Below, piece by piece: positions 26,970 to 34,682 of a stretch of DNA of 64,000 nt (position 1 is its first letter; each line of letters begins with the position of its first letter). The notes under the pieces are model-generated. The model saw only the letters and a program-made list of their open reading frames with translations. It searched no databases and was not told the DNA's origin. This DNA comes from Caecibacteroides pullorum. Lineage in GTDB: Bacteria; Bacteroidota; Bacteroidia; Bacteroidales; Bacteroidaceae. Made by a program: the position numbers and the translations under genes. Where the stretch lies: NCBI RefSeq assembly GCF_019239235.1, contig NZ_JAAZTS010000002.1:124001-188000 (forward strand), given 5' to 3'.

Positions 26970-28324
26970 ACTTCAATATACGTTAATTGGTTTGTTGAGT
27001 TCTTGAAGATATACCCGCACTGGTTTTCGATTTCCACCTCTTCCAGCGGAAGGACGGCTTGTTTGCCGTACGCTCGTTCGCAAGCCTGTATGAACTGAAT
27101 AATACCTTGGTAATTGCCGTGAAATTCACGGGCAAGGATTTTTCCGGTTTTCTCGCCTTCTACTACTTCTTCGATGCCGACAAGGCACTTGATCCAGTTG
27201 GCTTCACGCTGCGAATTGTACCTTAGCTCGTAGTCATAGATTGTGATTGACATGCCTAACAGGTCTTTGATTTCGACATGTCTGGCATCCATCTTACGGT
27301 CTATCCGTATCTTCTGTGTCAATGCGGGTAACTTCATCTTGTTTTCTATGTATCGCATCAGCGCATAGTTGTCGGCGTGCTTCATCAGGCCATAATAGGA
27401 TGCCCACGACTTGTCTGAACGGCATTTCCTCGCTCGTCGCAGGGTAGCTTTCCGCACAGATACGTAGCCTTTGTCGTGTCCGCAAACTACCCTGCCTTGG
27501 TTCCGATGAAAAACGTACCCGCAGAAGTCGCACGGATTGGACAAAGGTCGCACTTGTGCACTTCCCCTCTTGGCACGCATTCCCAATCTGTACCACCACC
27601 AGTTCCTGATGCGCCACTTGGCGGCTTGCGCCTCTTCTTTCATGGCGAACGGGAGGAAGTTGTCGTCGGCATAGCGGACGCTTACAGGCGATATCGACTT
27701 CACGAAATAGTCGAACTCGAGCATGACGATGTGGTGGACGAAGGGGCTGGTCGGTGTTCCGATGGGGAGTTTCCCTTTTACGAAACACACATCGACGGCA
27801 TAGTCAACCAGCCAAGAGTCGGCCACCATTTGCTTCAACGCTCTTCGGAATACCTTAGGAGTAATATGCTCGTAGCATTTCCGCTGGTCGATAACGAGGC
27901 AGTAATGAAGGTCTCTTCGGTCGTAATAGATATGCTTCAGCCGGTGGACGACGGAACGCGAGTGTCTCTTCGACGTAATCCCGCATGTGGGTTTGCAGTT
28001 CAGGCCGTTCAGGTTGTCTTTCCGGGAATAGTGTGGCTCCAACAGGTTCAGCAAAAGGTGCTGGTAGATGCGTGTCTCCAGCGACGGGCTAAGGATGTTA
28101 CGCACCTTGCCGTTGTTGTTGACCTTCACGATGCTCCGGTAGGACAGGCGTTCTTTCCAGCTTCCGTCCTTCAGCGCAAGGAACAGGCTTATGCAGCGGT
28201 TGTCGAAGTCTTTTTTGAAGGCTTTGACATCGCGCTTGGAGCCGTGTTTGCGGAAGGCTCTGTAGGCTGCCGACTGCATATCGCTGATGCTTAGGTTAAT
28301 ATTTATGTTATCAATTCTCTTCAT
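26966..28324 (-). CDS. Reverse transcriptase of a diversity-generating retroelement
   Basis: 452 residues from ATG 28324 (28348 also possible). RT fingers/palm motifs are clear: L-V-I-D-Q-R-K-C-Y-E (motif 3, aspartate near 146), P-I-G-T-P-T-S-P (motif 4, 187-194), and V-R-Y-A-D-D-N (catalytic Y-A-D-D at 218-221). The C-terminal part has C-D-F-C...C-G and many basic residues. Most DGR enzymes have SQ where this has SP. The template and variable repeats lie directly upstream. It copies the template RNA with errors at adenines. Confidence 0.9.
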   Translation of the reverse strand: MKRIDNININLSISDMQSAAYRAFRKHGSKRDVKAFKKDFDNRCISLFLALKDGSWKERLSYRSIVKVNNNGKVRNILSPSLETRIYQHLLLNLLEPHYSRKDNLNGLNCKPTCGITSKRHSRSVVHRLKHIYYDRRDLHYCLVIDQRKCYEHITPKVFRRALKQMVADSWLVDYAVDVCFVKGKLPIGTPTSPFVHHIVMLEFDYFVKSISPVSVRYADDNFLPFAMKEEAQAAKWRIRNWWWYRLGMRAKRGSAQVRPLSNPCDFCGYVFHRNQGRVVCGHDKGYVSVRKATLRRARKCRSDKSWASYYGLMKHADNYALMRYIENKMKLPALTQKIRIDRKMDARHVEIKDLLGMSITIYDYELRYNSQREANWIKCLVGIEEVVEGEKTGKILAREFHGNYQGIIQFIQACERAYGKQAVLPLEEVEIENQCGYIFKNSTNQLTYIEV

Positions 28325-28330
28325 ATTGTT

Positions 28331-28347
28331 TGCAAGCCGGGCTTGCA
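28331..28347. promoter_or_regulatory. Palindrome at the RT start
   Basis: TGCAAGCCGGGCTTGCA is a perfect dyad with a one-base centre, seven bases before ATG 28324. It would form a hairpin in the leader if translation starts there; it overlaps the alternative start at 28348. Confidence 0.5.
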
Positions 28348-28455
28348 TGACAGTGTGGGTACCACCGTCACCCGCACTCCTTACTGCGGGCTTGTCTTAT
28401 ATATTCGTCATTCCAAGACACGGCGAAGCGGTTCTCGAAGTTTTATTGTTCCTGT

Positions 28456-28584
28456 TTGGGCAGACCCGCCATTGTTGCGATTGGCATTCGTAACGGCATT
28501 ATTCGCAGTGAAGGTACGAGGCGAGCAAGTGCTGCTGAACGCATTACCGCGAGAACGGCAGGCCGTCCGCTTCACCGTTTTTTC
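28456..28584 (-). repeat. DGR template repeat (TR)
   Basis: Non-coding copy aligned without gaps to the end of the target gene at an offset of 255 bases. Identity is exact over 28456-28471 (the IMH-like end) and over several blocks such as 28547-28564. In sense orientation it is rich in AAT, AAC and ACT codons. Within 28456-28507 all seven differences from the variable repeat fall at T on this strand, that is adenine in sense. The homology fades beyond about 28570. Confidence 0.9.
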
Positions 28585-28654
28585 AACCCTCCTTTCCCGT
28601 TTCGGAGGTCTCGGTCCTCATGCCGGACTTGACGGGAGACGAAAGGATTTCTGC

Positions 28655-28688
28655 GGGGCTTGCAGCCCCTTTATTCCGCTTGCAGCGG
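28655..28688. promoter_or_regulatory. Two tandem hairpins just after the variable repeat
   Basis: GGGGCT-TGC-AGCCCC (28655-28669) and CCGCT-TGC-AGCGG (28676-28688), with the same loop, lie 8 and 27 bases past the target stop codon in sense direction. Hairpins or cruciforms just beyond the variable repeat are known to aid target recognition in DGRs such as BPP-1. They may instead act as terminators. Confidence 0.6.
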
Positions 28689-28695
28689 GCTGCGC

Positions 28696-30768
28696 CTACT
28701 CAATCAAGGCTTGGGCAGACCCGCCAGTGGCGCGATAGGCAGCCGTAACGGCATGATTCGCAAGCAAGTAACGAGGCGAGCAATTGCTGTAGTTCGCAGC
28801 ACCGCGAGAACGGCAGGCCAAACGCACACGCTGGTTAAGTGTCGTACTCCAATAGTTGTTGTCCCATACATACAGACATTCCCCGGTGGATATGCTTCCG
28901 CCTTTCTCGATTTTCCATGGTGCATAAGGCAACCTGCGAAGAGCGTAACCGTCACCAAGATTGGTTCCCTCGCCTATCATCAGGTATTGGCTTTCAAAGT
29001 CAAAGACACCAAGTTCAGTTTTGGACGAACTTTTTTCGGTGTGCCATTGCAGCTGGTCGGGTTGCAGATAAAACTTGACAGGATTGCCCGTACTTGCACT
29101 GGTAGGATAAAGGCAGGTACCAACCTGCTCATAACCGCCGCCACAATACATGAATATGTCTCCTGAAAGATTTACTCCGGAATAGAGCGACATGCGCAGG
29201 TTGACTTCTACATCCCAGCTTTGTTCAGTGCCATCGGAAGTATAGGCCGTAAAGGTCTGTGACATGACTTTATATACACGCACATTCATGCTGGCCGTAC
29301 CGTCCGTACCGGGAACACTGACATAACGGTACTTGTATCCGTAAAACTCAAATTCAGTGTCTTCTGGAACGCCTGTCTCCACGGCAAAGCTGAAGGCCAT
29401 CTGGCTTTCCATGCAGGCTTCTTTGGGGTATTCCGAATTTATCAAATTATAGAAGTGAGTACGGTTACCGGTTGCGTTGTAATAGATATCTTTCTGGTCG
29501 CTCCATTTTGCGTACGTCCATGTTTCTGTACCGTTTTTTTTGAACCTGACACCACCGTTTACCAGCCAATTCTCTTCATTGGCACAAGAGTCGTTGGACG
29601 ATATCCCGCTGCCGAACATGTTGGCGTTATGCAGGTATTTGGTGCCGTAAAGCACCTCAAGCTCCGTAATTAACGTGTTCAAGGCATGATAGCCGCCTTC
29701 TGCAAACGGATAAGGGGCGTTGGCGTCCGCATTGTTCGAGCGGGCGTAGGTCATGTTGTTAATCTGTTGCATGTCGTTGACACGAGGATAGGTCTTTTCC
29801 TGGTCGTAGAACATGGTACACAGGTTGTTCTGGCCTTTTCCTGACTGGCAGTTGCCTTCACCCTTATACAGATACAGGAAGTTTCGTGTCTTCTTGTTCA
29901 CCGTACATGCCGGGCCGGGGCCGATGGCGGTCGGTACAAGAGGGTACTTGCTCACGTCAATTCCGTCCCACACAACTGGATTGGTGAATATGCCTTTCCA
30001 TGCCTTGCCGCTCTCGCCGATTACGTTGTCAAGCAGATACACGGTGTCAGTACGGGCAATACCGATGGTGTATTTGGTCTCGGTGGTTTCCCACGGGCGG
30101 AGCACGCGAACTTCGGTACCCTCCGAGTTGTAGAGCTTGGCCATGCCGTGCTCATTGTAGAACGCCTCGGCATCGAACGCACCGGCATCGCAGTATTTCT
30201 GCTGCTGCGCTTCGTCCAGATACAGCTCGACGTCGCACTCCGCACGCTGCGCCTCGGTAATGCCGACGGTCGGCGCAAAGCTGCCGTCCGCAAACCGCAG
30301 CAGGTTGTTGCGCATCAGCTTGCCGACAGGCTTCGTGGTCTGACGGGTGTTGTCGGTGGTATCAAGCAGATAGAAGTCGTACTTCATCAGGATGTCTTTT
30401 GTCCCTCGGAAGAAAGACACGCTTTCAGGTGCCAGCTCGTCGGGGTCCCAGCCGGCAACGGCATAAGGTGACTGGGACAGCTTCAACTGCTCCACATCTT
30501 CGGATAGCCCTTCAAGGCTCTGCTTCGTTGCATAGGTACCAGCCGCCTCGGTCTTGGTGAGCTGGTCGGCGGTTGCCTGTGTGATTGCTTCTTCCACTTC
30601 TGTTTTGGTCGCAAGGCCGCTGATGTCGGGAATGTCGGACTTCTTGGCGAACTTGTCTGTTTTTACCTTCTTGTTGTTTCCTCCGCTATCCACAACAGGG
30701 ATATATTCTTGTCCGCTTACTTCACTCAGTTCGGACATCTGGCTGATTTTCTGTCCTTGTATATCCAT
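28696..30768 (-). CDS. DGR target: variable tail/receptor-binding protein
   Basis: 690 residues. The N-terminal 100 residues include a helical stretch of phage tail-attachment type (D-I-S-G-L-A-T-K-T-E-V-E-E-A-I-T). The middle is beta-rich. The last 150 residues end in a C-type-lectin-like variable region: W-K-I-E-K-G-G-S-I-S-T-G, Y-V-W-D-N-N-Y-W-S, R-V-R-L-A-C-R-S-R-G, then the diversified residues. It is placed at the end of the tail genes, so a role in host-receptor binding is the natural inference. Diversification would change host range. Confidence 0.88.
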   Translation of the reverse strand: MDIQGQKISQMSELSEVSGQEYIPVVDSGGNNKKVKTDKFAKKSDIPDISGLATKTEVEEAITQATADQLTKTEAAGTYATKQSLEGLSEDVEQLKLSQSPYAVAGWDPDELAPESVSFFRGTKDILMKYDFYLLDTTDNTRQTTKPVGKLMRNNLLRFADGSFAPTVGITEAQRAECDVELYLDEAQQQKYCDAGAFDAEAFYNEHGMAKLYNSEGTEVRVLRPWETTETKYTIGIARTDTVYLLDNVIGESGKAWKGIFTNPVVWDGIDVSKYPLVPTAIGPGPACTVNKKTRNFLYLYKGEGNCQSGKGQNNLCTMFYDQEKTYPRVNDMQQINNMTYARSNNADANAPYPFAEGGYHALNTLITELEVLYGTKYLHNANMFGSGISSNDSCANEENWLVNGGVRFKKNGTETWTYAKWSDQKDIYYNATGNRTHFYNLINSEYPKEACMESQMAFSFAVETGVPEDTEFEFYGYKYRYVSVPGTDGTASMNVRVYKVMSQTFTAYTSDGTEQSWDVEVNLRMSLYSGVNLSGDIFMYCGGGYEQVGTCLYPTSASTGNPVKFYLQPDQLQWHTEKSSSKTELGVFDFESQYLMIGEGTNLGDGYALRRLPYAPWKIEKGGSISTGECLYVWDNNYWSTTLNQRVRLACRSRGAANYSNCSPRYLLANHAVTAAYRATGGSAQALIE
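28711..28828 (-). repeat. DGR variable repeat (VR)
   Basis: The 3' end of the target gene. It starts (sense 3' side) with the 16-base block shared with the template (28711-28726). Codon changes relative to the template near that end are AAT to CAT, GCT, TAT and ACT, and AAC to GCC, all adenine-directed. Farther away the changes are mixed. It is nine bases from the stop codon's side of the gene end. Confidence 0.9.
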
Positions 30769-30773
30769 ATACG

Positions 30774-31013
30774 CTAAAAATTATAATATGATTTCAACTT
30801 ACTTTCAATGCTCTCTTCCAACTGGATATATTGTTGGTTTTCTCCCATCAATATTCCTCCATTCTCTAGAAGGATAGCATTATATATACCTTCAACAGGA
30901 AATGGGTCTGATGCTTCTCCATGGCGCAAATTTCCAATCCGAGGAATCCTCTCAGCACCCAACCTGACTTGTTCCAGTTTTACTTGTTCGATACCAATCA
31001 GGTCCATGGTCAT
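30774..31013 (-). CDS. Small phage protein, tail region
   Basis: 79 residues from ATG 31013, which overlaps the stop of the preceding gene (ATGA). Contains I-G-I-E-Q-V-K-L-E-Q-V-R-L-G and a helical C-terminus. No family recognised. Five bases before the DGR target gene and in the same transcript. Confidence 0.65.
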   Translation of the reverse strand: MTMDLIGIEQVKLEQVRLGAERIPRIGNLRHGEASDPFPVEGIYNAILLENGGILMGENQQYIQLEESIESKLKSYYNF

Positions 31014-31303
31014 TCCCCCGAAACTATGTATGCGTTTATCACTTCGCACAAGCTGACGATTTCTACCGTGACACCTGAAGGAATGTCTATTTGGAATATC
31101 ATATTCCTTGATGCTTCGTAACTTGTCCAGTTTCTCACGGGTACTGGGTTCATACCGTCGATGTATGCGTACACGGTAAGCTGGCCGATATTATTCTCGG
31201 CTTTGTATTCTCTCTCCAGCTGGACAACCGTTGTCCCGGCAGATACAAAACTGGCCTTGTATTTGCTGCCTTCCTGCGTGAAATTTAATTTTTGATTTGC
31301 CAT
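31010..31303 (-). CDS. Small phage protein, tail region
   Basis: 97 residues, predicted mostly beta (alternating hydrophobic residues with Y-V-Y-A-Y-I-D-G), resembling a small Ig-like or jelly-roll accessory domain. No signal peptide. Function not recognised; probably a fibre accessory. Confidence 0.65.
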   Translation of the reverse strand: MANQKLNFTQEGSKYKASFVSAGTTVVQLEREYKAENNIGQLTVYAYIDGMNPVPVRNWTSYEASRNMIFQIDIPSGVTVEIVSLCEVINAYIVSGE

Positions 31304-31542
31304 AACTATAACATTTTTGTTGATTATATTTTAATAAATAACCCAACTTCGAAAATTATTCGGTATTGACCTACTGACAATACAATGATCATCCGTGCAA
31401 GTTGCGATGCAGGTTATTGGAACTAAGATGTTGAAGATTTAGCTTCCTGCCTTCAAGTGATTCAGGTGTTCCATTATGGGTTATTGCCCATTGAACCTAA
31501 ATATCATTACCTATTCATATCTTTCGCATTTCTTACTGTATA
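31304..31542. other. Gene-free gap between tail-fibre genes
   Basis: About 240 AT-rich bases without a convincing gene, promoter or terminator. It marks the lower boundary of the AT-rich fibre block. Confidence 0.5.
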
Positions 31543-32745
31543 TTAATTTCCTATATCGTATATAGCTACTTTTCTTATAGAATCCGTGCCGTTTCCTAAA
31601 ATATACATTTCTTCGGATTCACTATCTAAAACAGAAGTATATGGAAACGAACCTTCTATTTTACACTTAAGAATATTAAAATCACAATTAACTGTAGATC
31701 TATAAGCAGTAGATATTATATTGTTTTCAAATTTAACGCCATTTTTAGATGTGCCATAACAATAAAAATTTGAATCAGGATATAAAAAATTACCTGTAAT
31801 ATCTCCCATAACATGATTATGGCTTTCTTGCTCCCAATTTTGTATTCCTACTTGTAATCGCGCATTATTTAATAACAAATTATTTTTAACAAGTCCGCAA
31901 ATATTACTTATTAAGAAAGAACCCCCTTCGACTTTATTATTCCTTATGTCAGCAAAAGTAGAACTATAGCAAAAAATAAAAGTACTTGCACTATTTATAA
32001 TATTATTTACAATACAAAAGGATGTAATTGGAAGTATTCCTTTTATAACTAAAAGAACACAACCTTCTTTGTTACCAGGTTGAAATGAGTTAAAACTTGT
32101 CGGTATATTTACTGTATTATTTTTTGCAAATCCTAATACAGAGGCATCTTGCGAATTTTGAAGGTCACTTGTACTTTTAGATAAAGCATATGAAAATAAA
32201 TAAAAATAAACATGATCGGCCGATGTATCTGTTGAAGGGCTCCTAGAATCTACTATATTGTGCACTGTCTGACAATATACAGCCATTAATACATTCTTAA
32301 AATCAAAATTAGCTTCATTATTATACTCATCAACCATTTTATATATGTATCCCTTACAATTATCATCTACGGGATAATTAGTATCATTATCAAAACAATA
32401 ATATATTGTCCAAGCATCTAATTTTGAATTATTAAAATAGCTGTCATCTTTATTTTTTGATGCTTTAGCTAAAGCATCGAATGAATTTGTGCTATTTGCT
32501 GTAACAGTCAAATCAAATCTATGATTTGCTGATTTAACTCTAGGAATTTCAGCATATAGACCTATTGAAACATTTTTAATTATTGTTTCATAATCTGTTA
32601 TTTTATATTTTTGACCGGGTACTAAACCCGAAGAATCCTTGAGTGCTTTCAATTCAGAGTATGTTATCTCTATTGGTTCAACAACAGAAGAACCTCCCAA
32701 ATTATAAACTTGGCCGTTTACAGATACTTTTTTAATTATTTCCAT
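31543..32745 (-). CDS. Possible tail-fibre protein with beta-helix-like repeats
   Basis: 400 residues from ATG 32745. The N-terminus (V-S-V-N-G-Q-V-Y-N-L-G-G) is followed by a T-Y-S-E-L-K-A-L segment and K-I-T-D-Y-E-T common in Bacteroides phage fibres. From about residue 200 there are irregular N-rich turns (I-V-N-N-I-I-N-S, I-R-N-N-K-V-E, F-E-N-N-I-I-S) like a right-handed beta helix. Very AT-rich compared with flanking tail genes, suggesting separate acquisition. Confidence 0.65.
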   Translation of the reverse strand: MEIIKKVSVNGQVYNLGGSSVVEPIEITYSELKALKDSSGLVPGQKYKITDYETIIKNVSIGLYAEIPRVKSANHRFDLTVTANSTNSFDALAKASKNKDDSYFNNSKLDAWTIYYCFDNDTNYPVDDNCKGYIYKMVDEYNNEANFDFKNVLMAVYCQTVHNIVDSRSPSTDTSADHVYFYLFSYALSKSTSDLQNSQDASVLGFAKNNTVNIPTSFNSFQPGNKEGCVLLVIKGILPITSFCIVNNIINSASTFIFCYSSTFADIRNNKVEGGSFLISNICGLVKNNLLLNNARLQVGIQNWEQESHNHVMGDITGNFLYPDSNFYCYGTSKNGVKFENNIISTAYRSTVNCDFNILKCKIEGSFPYTSVLDSESEEMYILGNGTDSIRKVAIYDIGN

Positions 32746-32758
32746 AATCTTATTTTTA

Positions 32759-34681
32759 TTAATTAGTAAATTCAAAAATCAACGTATCTTCTTCAACCCT
32801 AGTTTCATTATCTGTTATAACAAGAGTTCCATCAGTTACATTTGCATCAATCAAACTAGTAAATACAAGTCTATCTCCAACAACATGAACTTTAGTTCCT
32901 GTATAAATGTTAGAAAGCAACGCTGTTATCTCATCTACGGTTGTTTCGACAGTATTAATCCTGTCATTCAAGCTGTCTATTTTTGCAGATAACGGTATCA
33001 ATGCGTTAGACACAATCTCTTCTACTTGTTCTTTTGAGATAGAAGCTTGCAGGCCAGGAATTTTGACTGATCCATCTTCAAATACTGATACCGCGTTTTT
33101 CCGATTTGTATCCGATGTTCCAATTCCTATACTAAATACAATCTTCTTGCCATCTATTTCAGACAAATTAAATTTGCCGAACGCCGTTTCATAATTATTT
33201 GATATAGAAAGATTATAACCGTGAGCGAAAGAGTAGTTACCTGAATGCACTATACAATTCGCGCCACCAACATGGACGGCATAAAGCAAACTAGCTACTT
33301 TATTTCCGATGCCTTCAACATGAGGAGCATAAATCTTACTGTCCTGCCCATGCCCGGGTATCATATCGCCGGCAACATTATTATAACCTTCGACATGTCC
33401 GGCTTTATCACATACAACGTTATTTATTCCTTCCGCATGTGTGCTTAATCCTAAAGCTCCGTGAAAAATATAATTCCCTAACTTTTCAGAATCGAGTTGA
33501 AAATAGTAACTTCCATCTTCACCGTAAGGATAAACCTGAGTCGTAAAGTTTCCTAGAAAATCTCTAATTTTCTCTACGTCGTTCAGAATTACAGAACTTT
33601 CCTCTCCAACATCCCAATCTGCTTCTGTAGATCCTTCTACGTGTGAACTAGGACCTATCCCAATAGTGTAAATTCCTTCTACATGCGCTTGTGAGGCCAT
33701 AGCCCAAGTTTCTCTTCCTTCAGCATGAGCATCAGCCGCGTATACCGATGTTTTATAACCTTCTGCATGTGCTCGTGGACCTGCGGCTGTTGTTTCCCGT
33801 CCTTCCGCATGAGCATACGGTCCGTCTGCTTTATTGTTAATATAGTCATTAAAATATTCCGCGCCCGGATAATTTGGATTACCTTTGCCGACACCATTTC
33901 CACTTCCACTTATCTCTCCCCAAACAGCTTTCCCATCTTTTATATCATATAGTTGGTAAAACTTATATCCTTTTTCAGATATTGTATCCGGAACTCTGCA
34001 AAGCTGGCCAACAAAAAACATATAAAGATTATTATCGCTGTCTGTCCATGTCAATGTAGCATCTGTAGGAATGCTGTCGATTGTAGGAACTGTGTACTCC
34101 AAATGATGGTGTCCTACTACGTTTCCTACAAATACCCCTTCTACTTCTTCTTTTGTAAGTACGAAAGAATCATTAACGGCCTGCCCTGTCGATATATAAT
34201 CTCCTGTTAAATCATCCCAAACCCACCATATCATATCTCGTATAATAGGGCTTCTTCCTCGGGCTGAGATACCTGTGTCTATGTATTCCTTATTTACTGC
34301 ATCCCATATCAGCCATGTATAATTTTCAGAAACCTTGCAAGGATGCGTTTTAAGCTCTTCTGCTATAGTAACTGCTGGCTCTTGTAGCTTAGAAACAGTT
34401 ATCAACATAGCCCATTCGTCGTTATCAGAATAACGGTATTCAATACCGTTATCTCCCAAGCGCAATTGAACTGATCCGGCGGATACTCCTGTTGATACTC
34501 CTCCAATGTACCAAATACCTTCTTTTATCTCCGGTTTTATGTGGTCTGTAAGTATTGTTCTTAACAAAGAAATAGTTATTGAAGCATCAGAACCCGTTCC
34601 GCCCTTCGACATCAAAACCCTATCATTGTCTGAAACGCTAGAGTAAGGCTGAAAATCCTTTATATCTAATAATTTTTCCAT
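32759..34681 (-). CDS. Tail-fibre protein with YadA-head-like repeats
   Basis: 640 residues. Starts with a short tail-attachment segment (D-N-D-R-V-L-M-S-K-G-G-T-G). Around residues 285-350 there is a run of repeats H-A-E-G-x-x-T-x-A-x-G-x-x-A, the YadA head pattern that folds as a trimeric left-handed beta roll. A coiled-coil with E-E-I-V, L-I-P-L-S-A-K-I-D-S-L-N-D-R-I follows near 560. A trimeric fibre for host contact is inferred. Confidence 0.8.
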   Translation of the reverse strand: MEKLLDIKDFQPYSSVSDNDRVLMSKGGTGSDASITISLLRTILTDHIKPEIKEGIWYIGGVSTGVSAGSVQLRLGDNGIEYRYSDNDEWAMLITVSKLQEPAVTIAEELKTHPCKVSENYTWLIWDAVNKEYIDTGISARGRSPIIRDMIWWVWDDLTGDYISTGQAVNDSFVLTKEEVEGVFVGNVVGHHHLEYTVPTIDSIPTDATLTWTDSDNNLYMFFVGQLCRVPDTISEKGYKFYQLYDIKDGKAVWGEISGSGNGVGKGNPNYPGAEYFNDYINNKADGPYAHAEGRETTAAGPRAHAEGYKTSVYAADAHAEGRETWAMASQAHVEGIYTIGIGPSSHVEGSTEADWDVGEESSVILNDVEKIRDFLGNFTTQVYPYGEDGSYYFQLDSEKLGNYIFHGALGLSTHAEGINNVVCDKAGHVEGYNNVAGDMIPGHGQDSKIYAPHVEGIGNKVASLLYAVHVGGANCIVHSGNYSFAHGYNLSISNNYETAFGKFNLSEIDGKKIVFSIGIGTSDTNRKNAVSVFEDGSVKIPGLQASISKEQVEEIVSNALIPLSAKIDSLNDRINTVETTVDEITALLSNIYTGTKVHVVGDRLVFTSLIDANVTDGTLVITDNETRVEEDTLIFEFTN

Positions 34682-34682
34682 A

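Noticed and set aside
27476-28294. 272-codon rightward frame inside the reverse-transcriptase gene
   Set aside because: Antisense shadow of the RT, which has all catalytic motifs.
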